From Harmonia axyridis (Eukaryota > Arthropoda > Insecta > Coleoptera > Coccinellidae): 64,000 nucleotides of DNA. Every line of letters begins with the position of its first letter. The first letter of the stretch is position 1. A model generated the notes under the pieces. The model was not told where the DNA came from. It did not search any database and was given only the letters and a program-made list of their open reading frames with translations. The position numbers and the translations under genes were made by a program. The stretch covers positions 25,956,001 through 26,020,000 of the forward strand of contig NC_059504.1 in the NCBI RefSeq assembly GCF_914767665.1. Direction: 5' to 3'. Positions 1-11,716 of this stretch are shown one piece after another.

Positions 1-2106
1 GCAGCTTTCATCGAAATCTTTTCTTGGCAGAATATTATTTATATTTATGGAGTAATTATGAAGATTTTCTGCGAAGATTTCATAATAAGAATCCAACCAA
101 TCATTCATAAATCTATCTCGTAATTTCTTACTGGTGTTCAGGTAGATAAAGGCCATAAGATCTTGTGCTGGAGGTGCATAACGGTATGTTTGAAAATCAA
201 TCATCATTACGTTTTCCACCTGGTTTTCTTCTAATTTTATCATAAAATTTTTAGTCCAAAAATCTCCATGACATAAGGTGTTTCTCCATTTTTTTGAAGG
301 TTGTGCAAAATATACTTGTTCGTTACACGCCTCTTCAGCTAAACTTTTGAATGGAAGATAGTCTCTTCCATTATCAAAGTATATTAATTCTGTGAGAGCT
401 GTCATTCCTCCTTTTCCTGAGTTTCTATGGGTCTCAATGACTGGTTCTAAGGAATAAAATGCCTCATTCAATTCTTGCCCAAATTCATCTGGAAGTCTAT
501 ATTTATAACCAGTTTTCTTTTCAATTGATTCTTCAAGTATTATGCAGCTGGCATTAAATGCTGCCAATATTTTTATTGTCAATAAAACAACTTCATTTTT
601 TATTTCTGATCGCGGAGATAGCGTTGTATACCCATAAGACTTCAAATCATCTAAGATAATATATTTGTATTTATCGGCAAAATAACATTCCGGTACCACT
701 TTGTCCAATATATTAATTCCGTATTCTCTCAGTAACGGAATATATCTGGAGTAAAACATTGTTTCCTTAAAAAATGAACCAACACTTTTTTCAAATTCCT
801 GAAGTGCTTCACACTGAGGCACCGCTTTGAGGAAAAAATTCTTTATATGTTTTTCTCCCTGTTTTCCCATTTCTATGGTCATATCATGATGTTCTCCCAG
901 AAATCCATTTTTACTTTGTTGAGGTTTGGTTTCGTAAGAACATAATTTGAATGCATTATTTTTGATTTTTTTAAAAACCATATAACAATCTTCAAATGAA
1001 ATTATTGAGTGAATTGTTCTGTTATATTTCAAATTGAGAACATTTAAAATCTCTGATAACTCGATGTAAGAAGAACATAAATCAGAAATATTATTGTCCG
1101 TAATTAGATCATAATATTTGAATTTTTCATGAATAGGTTTCAAGTAATGTATTATCTTCATAATTGGTGACAAGAGTTCGAAAGTTTCTTCGTATTCCTT
1201 TTTTGGAAAAGCTTCGCTTATATCAACATCCAATTTTTTCATTTCATTTTGTAGAAGTTCGTAATATAAAATTCTTGTTCTTTCTGTAATACTTCTCCAA
1301 TTTGATTTTGTTGAGAATGAGGAAATGTACTCAAACACATCAAAGAGTGGGGATTGATAGGCTGCATATGAAAAATCTCCAATTTTGCATTCTGTATTAA
1401 TTGCATTGAAAATCAGGTTTTGATAGCGGTAATTTCCATTTATTAAAGTTTTCTTACATTCCTGGAGCTTGTTGAGTTTCCTTGATATGACCTTAAATTT
1501 TTCTTCAATATCTTGTAAACTAATATCATCTATGAAAGTCTCAGGATAGATTTCTGTCAAACCAGTGATGTATTTTGAAATTAAGGAGTAGATTTCTGTG
1601 ATATTTTTCTCATCCAACGGATTTTCTTGTAATATGTCAATATTATCTATGTTATGATTTCTAACTCTTGAAGAAGTGTATGCCACACTTGTTGCGTGAA
1701 ATTTCGCCAAAGTGGACAATCCAATTTTGAATTGATTCTCGCTATAATCCAAACTTAGTAATAACGTTGGTTCTTGATCAAAAACAATTAGCTCCCGACT
1801 TGCAAAATATATTTCTGGTGTGAAGTTTACATTATAAATTCCCTCCAATTCCTTCAGTATAACCTGAAGTATATTTTCTTTCAAATGAGATACTTTGAAT
1901 TGTTCCAGTTGATTCATTTTCTCCTTAAATATTTTTGTAGATTTTTTGAGAAATGAGCAAGTTTCTTCTATTCCATTTCTTTTGTAACGGATATGAATAC
2001 TGCCATAAGGATATTGAATTTCTTTTACCCTGAATTCGTTCACTAACACGTCGGAATTATTGAACTTTTTCACTATTAGATTTTGACACAGCTTCTGCAT
2101 ATTCAT
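1..2106 (-). CDS. Tandem ecdysteroid-kinase-like (EcKL/CHK) protein, partial at window edge
   Basis: An uninterrupted frame of 702 codons starts at the ATG at 2106 and is still open at base 1. The second half carries the EcKL hallmarks: an N-lobe segment with IKNFFLKAVP, the Brenner-type catalytic loop LCHGDFWTKNFM (near 243-285) and the metal-binding segment MMIDFQTYRYAPPAQDL. The first half has the same order of elements in decayed form: LINGNYRYQNLIF (near 1405-1450) replaces the HGD loop and GDFSYAAYQSPLFDVF replaces the DFQ segment. Known EcKLs are about 400 aa, cytosolic, and phosphorylate small molecules such as ecdysteroids or dietary toxins. Here two units are fused and the first is probably catalytically dead (H and D of HGD both changed to N). 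The substrate is unknown. The start follows AAGGTGAAATG; an earlier exon upstream is possible. The C-terminal end lies outside the window. Confidence 0.85.
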   Translation of the reverse strand, partial: MNMQKLCQNLIVKKFNNSDVLVNEFRVKEIQYPYGSIHIRYKRNGIEETCSFLKKSTKIFKEKMNQLEQFKVSHLKENILQVILKELEGIYNVNFTPEIYFASRELIVFDQEPTLLLSLDYSENQFKIGLSTLAKFHATSVAYTSSRVRNHNIDNIDILQENPLDEKNITEIYSLISKYITGLTEIYPETFIDDISLQDIEEKFKVISRKLNKLQECKKTLINGNYRYQNLIFNAINTECKIGDFSYAAYQSPLFDVFEYISSFSTKSNWRSITERTRILYYELLQNEMKKLDVDISEAFPKKEYEETFELLSPIMKIIHYLKPIHEKFKYYDLITDNNISDLCSSYIELSEILNVLNLKYNRTIHSIISFEDCYMVFKKIKNNAFKLCSYETKPQQSKNGFLGEHHDMTIEMGKQGEKHIKNFFLKAVPQCEALQEFEKSVGSFFKETMFYSRYIPLLREYGINILDKVVPECYFADKYKYIILDDLKSYGYTTLSPRSEIKNEVVLLTIKILAAFNASCIILEESIEKKTGYKYRLPDEFGQELNEAFYSLEPVIETHRNSGKGGMTALTELIYFDNGRDYLPFKSLAEEACNEQVYFAQPSKKWRNTLCHGDFWTKNFMIKLEENQVENVMMIDFQTYRYAPPAQDLMAFIYLNTSKKLRDRFMNDWLDSYYEIFAENLHNYSININNILPRKDFDESC

Positions 2107-3548
2107 TTCACCTTAAGTTAAAAATAACACTGTTAGTGAAATATAAAAACCAAATGAATATGGCTTTGAAAGCAATTTTTAAATTTATATAGCATTTTGA
2201 ATTGAATCATTATCAAATGTTATTGAGCAATTTTCTCATTGTGTAGATTGCTTGCAAATTACATCCAGTATATTATTCTTTCAGAAACATTACAATTCTT
2301 ATCAAACCATTGTTCTATATCGCGAATGTATAGCAAGATCTTTATAGTAGAGCTTCAATACAAATGAATTCAAAAAATAGGATTAGGATTTAGGTCCAAT
2401 ATTTTACACTTGATATTATAGTGTGTCACACTGCAAATTTATCGACTGATTATATAATTTTCTTGAAGAGTACAGTGAATGAAAGGAAAAAATAAATATC
2501 TGGGCGTATGCAGAAGTGTATATACTAGTGTGGAAATCCCAAAATATCGAAAGTCATTTGGCTTTGGTTTTATATGTTTTAGTTTTTCCATGAAGTGCGC
2601 GGAATTCTTGATGAAGCTTTCCGAATTTCTCACAAGTTAGTTCAGCATTGATGTCTTGTCATGATAACTCTAGCCAGGTCCTGTATTGGCGAGTCTATGG
2701 TACTCATTATAGGGGAACGCTGTCTTTATAAATCTTGGTAGGATCGTAGATACGTGAACAAGGGCGTTGAAATGGGGGGTACTGGGAGTAATTACCTCTT
2801 TTCGAAATTGTCATCAATTGAAAAGGGCATTGTATTTGTTTGTCGAAGCTTGGATGAAGTAGGGTTGACTTTCCTGTATTTGGATGGTACCAGAAGTTCC
2901 GTAATTTTTTCATAATATTTTGATGAATTCATGATCTTATCTGCGCGGATAATAATGATCGATTATATAGGAAATTGTTATTATTATATTATTCATGAAA
3001 TATACATATATTTATACCCTAATCATAATAAAAAAACTTTTTCTCCTGTGCACAAAAAAAAATTATGAAGCCGGTTCTGAATCTACGGAAATTTACGATT
3101 ACTACAGAATTCTAACCGAGAGCATGTGGCAGCACTGCTAGTAAGCGAAACGTCTGGTGTACAATTTTATTAAATATTCTATATTTTTAAATTGAGATAA
3201 TCCTAAAACACCGTACAAAAGAGCTATTAGGCTCTATCAGAAAAATATTTACAAAAATCTATCCCTAGTAGAAATATCCTTTTTTTTTAAATAATGATTC
3301 CTACTACATCATGTTACGTTTCTAACACGCTCACAAATAAATCGGATCCATCAGTTTCTTCGCAGCAAAATATTCTTCATTATAATAACAGTATAGGTAT
3401 ATACAAAAAACCATATGAATAACTGTTGTCATTTTTTGGAAAAAAATATCCAACTTCAAATTTTCAACATGAAATGTAAGGAATATTTTATTAAGTGAAA
3501 CATGTTTGAGAATATCAGAAAGCTGCCCGATAATTAGAGAGTGACGTA
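2107..3548. other. Non-coding AT-rich stretch upstream of the EcKL gene
   Basis: No convincing exon is visible on either strand. The stretch was read specifically for an ABC-F Walker A exon that should precede the ABCF2 exons to the right, and none was found. The first few hundred bases to the right of 2106 should hold the EcKL promoter, but no clear core motif is recognised. Confidence 0.5.
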
Positions 3549-3899
3549 TACCGAGTGTTAAAAAAACAACGTTTCAATATTTTTAGAGCTAATAATTCTA
3601 GACCTCTAAAAAAGTAATAAGGTTTCATACAAACATGGGTCCGCAAACGGGCAGTTTTGGAGATATGAGCGATTTTCGGTCTTCAAAATATTAACCATTA
3701 GCGCATTCAAATACGATGAATTACAGAAGATATTTATCGTATTCGGTTGCGCTAGTCGTTAATATTTTAAAAATCGAGAATCGCTCAATCTCGAATACAA
3801 CCCCATTTGCGAACCCATGATTATATGAAACTTTTTACTTATATTGAGATCAAGAATTAGCTTCTCAAATTTTGAAACTATATTTTTTAACATCCGGTA
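3549..3899. repeat. 351 bp foldback MITE flanked by TA
   Basis: The two halves are imperfect reverse complements: the left half (3549-3713) begins TACCGAGTGTTAAAA and the right half (about 3738-3899) ends TTTTTAACATCCGGTA. The spacer is about 25 bp. TA is present immediately outside both ends (3547-3548 and 3900-3901), as expected for Tc1/mariner-type insertion. No coding sequence is inside. Arms have diverged noticeably, so it is old. Confidence 0.7.
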
Positions 3900-4467
3900 T
3901 ATTTGTAAATGTGTATAGGTAATTGTTTATAAAGCTACTGAATTATAATAATAAAAAACATGAATAAATTTATTAGTAATCGGAACAAAGAGTATGATAC
4001 TAAAGTAATTGAAAATTGAACTGTTTCAGCTGTTATTAATTGGAAGTTGATCATGATGAAACTAAAATTTATACTTTTTGAGTTTTTGCTGCCAAAAATA
4101 TGACATTAACAATTTGGGAATTACATTGTGTGACCGCGCAGTTTCGAACTTATTTCGAGTTCATCATGAAACACTATGTCTGATTGTCAGATGAACGCTT
4201 ACCATACTTTTGTATATTTACAATTTTAAAATGAAAATCTGGTTGAAGAATTACGTTAATATTATAATTGACAAAAGAAGAGAATTCGTAACTCATTTTA
4301 ACAGTTCAGATATATAAGCTTTTTACGTACTAACCTAATACCTTCTACATGATGAATAGTACTTTTCTAATTATGTCTTTTCTTGTTAATTAAGATCATT
4401 TACCAGAGGAAGTATCCTGTTGAAGGTGACAGTGACAGAATATTTGATGAATTCTCTTTTTTTTTAG
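3900..4467. other. Probable ABCF2 intron sequence, no feature seen
   Basis: AT-rich sequence ending in a polypyrimidine tract and TTTTTTTTTAG acceptor at 4467. Nothing else is recognised. Confidence 0.5.
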
Positions 4468-7400
4468 CTTGTTCCAACAGAAGGAATGATTAGGAAGAAT
4501 TCTCATCTTAGAATCGCCAGGTACCACCAACATCTACACGAATTATTAGATTTGGATCTATCACCCCTTGAATACATGATGAAATCATTTCCTCAAGTGA
4601 CAGAGAAAGAAGAAATGAGAAAAATTATTGGTAGATATGGTCTTACTGGCCGACAACAGGTAAGACTTCTGTAGAGTGTTTTATTATTAATTGTTCATAT
4701 CGCAATTGGAGAAACTGCATCACAAAATATGAAGATTCGATCCGAAACATTTGGTGTGTGCTTTTTTCATGTTTCGTTAAATTGTATGATACTACTAGTT
4801 GTGTCAATGCATACCTGTCAGACAACAACCTTATCTCGGCTTCATTTGATTCATTTTGGTTTTGAATTCTCTCAATTTTAGAAATCTGAAGTTTATTTTC
4901 AAGTGTCAGTCAATTTAATTGGGGAAGAAACAAATCTCACAAGACAAATGAAAAATGATAAAAATTCAACAGAAAAGCAAATGACTTTGAGGCCAAACAA
5001 TGATTTATTATTACCTCCTATATGACAAAATAATAATAAGTAGTTATATTTCAAGAATGTTTCAATGTCGTACAGATGTTAATTTGGTAATATTAACAAC
5101 GGGTCTCATAAAACTTTGATTGACCTATCAACTCGTTGATTGTAGTTTTAAATACTATGGAAGTGTCAAATATAAACTGAAATTGAATTATTTAATCAAA
5201 TCTCAGAGTAATAAACTTATATCGTATTCGACCGTTACTTTGCATAAAGAACGAGACAGCTGTAGAACGCTGGTTTGTTTACGTTTAATTTGACAGTTTG
5301 GTTTTGATATGTTCCACTCATAGCAAGGGCTCAACGTGCTAGTGCGCCAATCCCCGGGATGACACGCACCTGACTGGAAAGCACTTATACATATGTACAT
5401 GGATAACGATATAGTAAAATTGTAGATTTGAAAATATATCACAATCTGACAATGTAATCTAACCATGTTGGGAACATGTGAAAATTGTGTATACTCTCTC
5501 TATGTTTATTACTCTATGGATCGAGCAAAACATCACAATAAAAGTTTTATGAAACCCACCATAGATGGAACGTCATATAAAAAAACAATGAAAAGAGAAA
5601 TCAACCTTACAATCCAAAATATATACAACATGTACTATCCGCGCACATAGTCCTCTATGGAATTTTAGGCTAAGTTCAGATGATCGCGCGTGAACGCGCG
5701 ATCATATGAACATTTGTATATGACTCCTCTGTATCTTTAGTCGCGCGGTTTGTGGATCGCGGGTTTACGCGCGACCATCTGAACTGACCCTTACTCTAAA
5801 TCAATAAAAAATTTCTTAATTTTTCTCTTGAACACTTTTATGCTTGTGCACCTTTTTAGGTTGTAGGGAAGTTCATTAAACAGTCTATTACCCGCATAAG
5901 AAGGGTGTTTCCCCGTTATCGGGAGTCTACGTATCAGAATTTTCGATTACCATAGTTTTGCATACAAATTTTTAAACATGAAAACAAGCACTTACAAATA
6001 TATAGAGCATAAACAGTGAGAATATGGTTCCCCTTGAAACTCCACTGCAAGATTAACCATGTTGACAGTGGTAGGTGATTTTGCTGTGTGAATATGCTAC
6101 ACATGCCATCTGAGACCCGTAGTAGTCCTGAATGAATGTGTGAATGCCCTGAGAGGTATGTGGTCAAAAGTGTTATTATTGCCATCTAACTATGCGAGGA
6201 TAATTCTTTACATAAAACAATTGTAGAGAAACCATTATCTACTTAGTAACCTACTTTACATTTGAACATGCATCTGTTGTCTGTGTGTCAAGTATAAAGT
6301 GAAATAGGGGTTTTTCTAATTCCTCTGATCCTACCTGAGTACTGCCTTGACTCAACTCCTGTCGATTGACAAAATTTGCTTTAGATTCGTTATGCGAAAG
6401 CAGCTTAACAACCATTTTCAATCAAATTAAGCAAAACTGATGAATTTTACAACAAATAAATTTGTAACCTTAACTTGAACACCTTTACTGCAATAAGATA
6501 AGAGGAAAATATTTGTGAAGAAAATTAACAAAAAATCTTAATGAAAGAAGGAATACTTATTTATAATACAAGTGCAGAAGGCATTGATAATCTTCCACGA
6601 ATTCAAAATTCAAAAACTCGCCACTACGTGGCGAGTTTTTGAAAGGAATAGTGTTAAAATGAGCCTTCTATACGAGTATTAAACGTTATTTTCTCTAATT
6701 CACTTCATTTTTATTGAAATTACTGAGTTGAAGTTTTATGTATAGCATATCCAAAGTCTCTTGGAGGAAGTTTTCAGAAATTCCTTTGGAATTTATTTGA
6801 AGAATGTGGGTTAGCAGCAGTCTCCTGTATCGCAAATTTGACAGATAACAGATAAATCTATGGCAGGAGAGTTCCGAGTACCAACATATAATAATGAAGT
6901 ATAACCATGAAATCTGCGATATTCTCGCACGATTTTGTTCCACTAGATGTGGCATAATGAACGGATTAGCCACAAATTAGAGAAACAATTTTGAAACATT
7001 ATGTACTATGCTAGTGATGAATGGAATCGAAGACCTGTTCTTGAGACCATTTAGATGTATTCTCGAATGTTACCTGAGAAGTAGGGATACGGCCTCGAAA
7101 TCATTTCCAGTATTCGATTTGATTTCTACTTTCGGGTCTCGAGAACTAAGCTTGATGTTGATTTAGTTTCTATTTGACAACATTACTATCTGAAAAAACA
7201 TGAGATGTTGAATTGGGGAAGCGATGCACATGCAGCATTTATTGTATCATTTATTTAACAAGCATTTATATTTGCGGGCTGCCATGTTCGCCCTTAGAAG
7301 GAAATGAACTCAATTCTTAATTTGGATTTACCTGCAGTATTGATATAAATAAATAAATAAGTATCTAGGAGCATGAAATGGGCAGGGTATGCCACGGTTT

Positions 7401-8407
7401 CAACTAATGCGCGTATAAAAATGAGTACTTGATACCTGATAACACTACTATCCCCTGGTTGAATGATGAATTAAAGAAATTATTAGATAATTTTGTTCAA
7501 CATGTAATCTCAATATGAATGGTTTGTCATTCATAGATTATTAACAAATGAACAGATGTTCGAAAAATGAGAACAAACTTAAACAATAATTTAGAAAAAT
7601 TTGTAATAATTATTAATCAATTATTTCAGGCTGCATTGCCCTTGATCAAATTTATTTCCAAATTTTCAGGTCTGTCCAATTCGTCAACTATCAGATGGTC
7701 AAAGATGTAGGGTTGTATTTGCTTGGTTAGCGTGGCAGGCACCTCATCTCTTACTTCTCGATGAACCGACAAATCACTTGGATATGGAGACAATTGACGC
7801 TCTAGCTGAGGCAGTTAATGACTTTGAGGGTGGTCTTGTTTTAGTTAGTCACGATTTCAGATTAATTAGCCAAGTAAGTCAATATTTCATTCATTGTTAA
7901 ACTTATTCTATCAAACATTGTTAAACTTATTCTATCAAACATTGTTCTATATAAATTACTCCAACTTCATATTGAATATATCATGATTTAATACTTTTAA
8001 AATTGATTTGTATAACATTTTTGGCTGAATATGTCATACAAAACAAATCTTTTAAAGTATGAGCTCTGAGAGGTCTCACTGATGCTTGACAAAATGAGAA
8101 TATAAAATATATTTTTTGAATTATATTTATTACACTTTTGGATAACATGATTCAGTAGTTTGAAGAATATTCAAGATTCTGCTCAAATGAGTTCTTTCTT
8201 ATTTCCAGAAATAATTGACCAAGTAATCTTAATTCTATGATAAATATGTTCTATTCTTACTGGTCTATTCCATTTCAGGTTGCTGAGGAAATTTGGGTAT
8301 GTGAAAAAGGAACTGTAACTAAATGGAAGGGTGATATTCTAGACTACAAGGAGCATCTTAAAACTAAAGTGTTGAAAGAGATGGCTAAACTAAAGGAAAT
8401 GAAATAA
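4468..8407 (+). CDS. ABCF2: ATP-binding cassette sub-family F member 2, last three coding exons
   Basis: Exons at 4468-4659, 7670-7873 and 8279-8407 (TAA stop) join in phase 0 with GT-AG borders and give 174 codons plus stop. Recognisable ABC-F2 features of the second nucleotide-binding domain: the GRYHQHLHELLDLDLSPLEYM block, the GRYGLTGRQQ block, the ABC signature LSDGQ, Walker B LLLLDEPTNHLD, and the switch histidine segment LVSHDF. ABC-F proteins lack membrane segments and act as cytosolic ATPases linked to ribosomes and translation. The protein is normally about 620 aa, so roughly the first 440 aa, including the Walker A of this domain, are encoded upstream. No such exon occurs in the 4.4 kb to the left, so either the preceding intron is at least 4.4 kb and contains the EcKL gene on the other strand, or this is a truncated copy. 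All three exons are open and splice cleanly, which favours a functional gene. Confidence 0.9.
5200..5400. repeat. Dispersed repeat, copy 1 (second copy at 45040-45215)
   Basis: The block around 5260-5385 (from GTAGAACGCTGGTTTGTTTA to GACACGCACCTGACTGGAAA) is nearly the same as 45085-45210. It lies within an ABCF2 intron. No coding capacity or termini are recognised. Confidence 0.6.
5668..5790. mobile_element. 123 bp Harbinger-type MITE with TTA target duplication
   Basis: Terminal inverted repeats of about 23 bp: left starts GGCTAAGTTCAGATGATCGC; the right end, read inverted, is GGGTCAGTTCAGATGGTCGC, with three mismatches. Flanking TTA at 5665-5667 and 5791-5793 matches the 3 bp TWA duplications of PIF/Harbinger. 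The inside is GC-richer (CGCGCG runs) than the surroundings. Confidence 0.7.
5795..6185 (-). pseudogene. 3' remnant of a non-LTR retrotransposon reverse transcriptase
   Basis: Minus-strand translation contains ILTVYALYICKCLFSCLK, resembling the GIMTVYALYIYECLVFLFK segment of the better preserved element at 29840-33760, followed by a degraded segment like its C-terminal tail (family LPNC/ELPYNL-type motif). Frames are broken. It is a 5'-truncated relic inside an ABCF2 intron, abutting the Harbinger MITE. Confidence 0.55.
6186..7669. other. ABCF2 intron remainder
   Basis: Mostly unassigned AT-rich DNA. A 92-codon minus-strand frame at 6695-6973 is Leu/Ile-rich and faintly resembles the C-terminus of an insect chemoreceptor, but no diagnostic motif is complete, so it is not called as a gene. 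A polypyrimidine acceptor ends the intron at 7669. Confidence 0.4.
7895..7945. repeat. 24 bp tandem duplication in the last ABCF2 intron
   Basis: The unit CATTGTTAAACTTATTCTAT plus four bases occurs twice head to tail, followed by a partial third start (CATTGTTCTAT). It begins about 20 bp after the exon donor. Confidence 0.8.
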
Positions 8408-9037
8408 ACTAAATGAGGTGTTGAATTTTTCAAATCTAAACAAAAATGTTGATTCATTACTTCTGCAAATTTCGAAGATATAAGCAGTATTGAACATTCA
8501 ATCACAATATTAACTCAGTCATGTGTACAATTCTGAAATACAACAAGGATTTATAATATTCTTCTTGTTTTTTTTTTCCTCTAAAAATTATTTTATAGAT
8601 CCATCGATCACCAGTAGGGGTGAGTTGTTGTTGAATTATTTCATCAAACTGAACAATGAGGAAAGCATGGCAAGTATTTTTTTAAATCTGCTACATCTTA
8701 TTGCCATTAAATAGACACCTGACAAAAATTGCCTCCCCATATGTTCTTGCTTTTTCCCTCGTTTTTTAATTACTGTCGATGGCTTTGGGTATAAGATCTT
8801 ATTATATAAATATCTCAGGAGGAATAAGCTTTTCTTCTCTTGATATTTAAATGTCTATTTCGATGAATTCTCAAACTGAAATTGATTTAGATATAATTAA
8901 GGAGGTTACGTTTCACTGCGACCTAATGGTCTATTGTGCCCCCTATCAGAACTATACTATCCATAAAGTGATCTACAGCTCACCTTCCAGTTCCAGAGTT
9001 CTGATGAACTCCAATATCTGGGATGGCTTCAAGGAGG
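8408..9037. other. ABCF2 3' flank
   Basis: Non-coding AT-rich sequence after the stop codon. A 68-codon plus-strand frame (8851-9057) has no recognisable domain and runs into a retroelement relic, so it is not called. Confidence 0.4.
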
Positions 9038-9394
9038 CTAATTACTCACTTCTATAAGTTTCGTGTCCAAGTCGGGTTTTGCGATGGCGAGGCATTCCGT
9101 CACCAGGTGATCCGGAGTTTCTTCCTCCCCACAGAATCTGCACTCGTCATTTTCTGTTAGACCCATTCTCATGAGGTGTTTCCTAAGGCGGCAATGCCCT
9201 ATGAGGAATCCAGTGAGGAGGTGTAGCATATTCTTACTAAGATCCAGATACTTCTTGGATCTTGTAGAGTAGAAGTAGAATAATCCAAGAAAGATTTCAC
9301 GCAATACTAATCGCCGTCTAGAGTGTCCGATACTGATAGAATCCCAATAAATCAAAATAACAATCAGAATGAAAAAATAATTCACTTTTATCAA
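9038..9394 (-). pseudogene. Non-LTR retrotransposon ORF2 C-terminal relic (RNase H/zinc-knuckle tail)
   Basis: Translation holds LLTGFLIGHCRLRKHLMRMG followed by a C-x2-C...H-x4-C knuckle (CRFCGEEETPDHLVTEC). This is the C-terminal tail seen after the RNase H domain of R1/I-type elements in insects. The upstream half is hydrophobic noise, so only the tail is retained. Confidence 0.7.
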
Positions 9395-9719
9395 AACGTG
9401 ATTACTATGTTTTGATCATATGATTTTGACGTTGCCACAACTAGCTGCAACTCTCAGAGAGTTGTTAAAGAACAGTTTAAAACTGTTCGGTTCTTTTGCA
9501 AGAACCTGCTCTTTTGGTAAACTGTTCTGTTATTCATTCGTGTGTATGATTCCATCGGAGTAACATCTGCTACCTCACTGGTGAACGTATTTCAGCTAAC
9601 GACGAAACAAGCCGATTTACGTTAACTAAATCAGTTTCATAAGAATTTTCCTGAAAACGTTTCAATTGAATTCAAAACAAAGGATTGTGGGTCTCACAAG
9701 GGAAAATAAGGCTGTAATC

Positions 9720-11131
9720 AAGGAAATTGTAGAGAAACAGTGGCTGAAGTTATGAATTCTTACATTGAACAAATCATTGAGAAAGTGATGGAAATGTTTG
9801 AAAAGCGTAATGTCGCAGATAATGCTAATATCATCCAATAATTAAATGAAAGTGAAGATAAAATTGATCAACTTCAACAAGAGATGAAATCAAGAAATTT
9901 AATAATGAATGGTAATCCGGAAACCCAGGATGAAATTGTAGACAAAAAAATTATCAGCATCTGCCACAGTCTGAATATTGATTTAAATGTTGAACATATT
10001 TCGAAATGTTATATAGTTGAAAGAAAGGTCAAAAGTAAACAGAGGCCCACTCTCAAAAAAATGCACAATGAAAAACGCAGAGATGACCTAATTAGTAAGA
10101 AGAAATTGTTCTAAAGTCTCGCGCCAATTTATTAGATGCACAAAGGATTTTTCATATTTACTTGTATTGCACAAGAATAAAAGCAAAATATTTGAATTTA
10201 AAATCCATAGAATAGTTGGCAATTTTTGTGCAATCACAATATTTCGTAACATATCTAGCTTGACACCTATTTCTGTTAAGAAATATTGTAGACAAAATAA
10301 ACTAAAGGGAGGTGTTGCCATATGGGTGAGGCAACAAGTTGACTTTGCTGGAATTGATTCATGCAAATATTGCATCGAACAGGATTTTAAAATATGTGCT
10401 GAAAAACGTAGATACATTATTTTCAATTGTTATAGATCTCCTTTTGGAAATGTGAATATTCTCTGTTGTGTTGTCTTAATGTTGAGCCAATGGTGGGATG
10501 GCCCACAAGAGTTACCAATAATAGTTGCACCATTATAGATCATGTAAAATTACTCAAGAATTCCAAAAGGAGATACTAACAGAATAAAATAATTCTTAAG
10601 CCTTAAGAAATGTTGTGTCTGAGATAACAAATAAAAAAAATGAAGATGAAATCATTACTATTACTAGAGAAGGTGAGTTAATTCGTCAGCCTCGGGCTAT
10701 CGTTGATAATTTCAATTCTTATTTTAGAGAAAGTTCAAAACTTCTTGTCTCGCATATTGACGCCTCCGATAACTCAATTGTGGCACCTATAAATGATTTC
10801 ATCTGTCACTCTATGTTTCTGCAACCTTTCAGCGAAACTGAACTTTTTAATACACTAATAAAAAAAATTAAGAGTAGAAAATCTTCTGGTATGGATGAAA
10901 TACCGGCTTTCGTAATAAAAATTTTTCTAGACATAATCATAAAACCAATAATTTACCTCGTAAGTATGTCATTCAAATGTGGTGTTTTTCCTTCAAAATT
11001 GAAGTTGGGAAAAGTTACACCTAAGATGCATCTTAGTTACACCTATTCAAAAAAATAAAAGAATAAAAAATATTGAAAATTTCAGACCTGTCATCGTGCC
11101 ACAAACTTTGTCAAAGATTTTTGAATATGCT
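9720..11131 (+). mobile_element. Jockey-like non-LTR retrotransposon, left part (split by BEL insertion)
   Basis: In order: a coiled-coil/ORF1-like segment (about 9740-10110, including KSKQRPTLKKMHNEKRRDDL), an endonuclease fragment (10167-10480; KGGVAIWV and a YRSPFGN motif), then the linker and start of reverse transcriptase (10615-11130; KSSGMDEIPAFVIK and ENFRPVIVP). Stops, frameshifts and a deletion in the endonuclease show it is dead. It stops exactly at the BEL target duplication 11127-11131 and resumes at 17481. Confidence 0.8.
11127..11131. repeat. Left 5 bp target-site duplication (ATGCT) of the BEL element
   Basis: ATGCT at 11127-11131 is repeated at 17476-17480 directly outside the right LTR. 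Confidence 0.9.
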
Positions 11132-11662
11132 TGTTTGTGCAAGAAACAGTTATGAAGTTCGAGCGACCGCGAAGTATCATAGGATTGCGCGAAAACGATG
11201 TCAACACTGATGGCTCTGCCCAGAACGCAAGAGACATATGAATAATATAGTTTGAATGATTGACTTCGCTAGTTCGCCCAAAAATTGTGCTTGACATTTC
11301 TAAATATTAATTGACTTTTCGCATTTTTTTTCTTGATTTTTTAACGCTTTTGAAATACCCGCTTTATTCATCGCTTTGTCTTTTCGCCTACGCCTTTGTA
11401 AGTGTTTTTTCTACACCGCTTTAAACCCAGAAAGTTGGAGCTGATAACCCGCACCAAGGGCCCTGTGAAGAGCTGGGATTTGTACCAGAGACCATTTGTT
11501 CTTCAACCTGAAGCCCCATTTGGTAAGTCATCATTGTTGACCGCAATTATTATTTGCATTATTATCAAATATTTCGCTGTCGCTCCAACTATCCAACTAC
11601 AAACGCACGCAGATATACAGTCCATTTTTCTCTCAAACAATACTGAGCTATCGGACGTAACA
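11132..11662 (+). repeat. BEL 5' LTR (531 bp)
   Basis: Starts TGTTTGTGCAAGAAACAG and ends CTATCGGACGTAACA. It matches the 3' LTR over its full length apart from three substitutions (A/T in GCGCGAAAACG, A/T in CCTTTGTAAGTG, G/A in CATTTGGTAAGTC). Confidence 0.95.
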
Positions 11663-11680
11663 TTGGTCCTTTTTCGCAGC
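11663..11680 (+). promoter_or_regulatory. Putative primer-binding site of the BEL element
   Basis: The sequence directly after the 5' LTR reads TTGGTCCTTTTTCGCAGC, the expected position of the tRNA primer-binding site. The matching tRNA was not determined. Confidence 0.5.
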
Positions 11681-11716
11681 CGGATATTGAATTTTGCATA
11701 ATTTTGGTTTATTAAT

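Noticed and set aside
2439..2913. Two short minus-strand frames upstream of the EcKL gene
   Set aside because: No domain, no splice context and AT-rich composition; most likely chance.
6695..6973. A 92-codon frame resembling a chemoreceptor C-terminus
   Set aside because: Only general Leu/Ile richness and a few positions agree; no conserved motif or upstream exons.
8851..9057. A 68-codon frame after ABCF2
   Set aside because: Not recognised and runs into a retroelement relic on the other strand.
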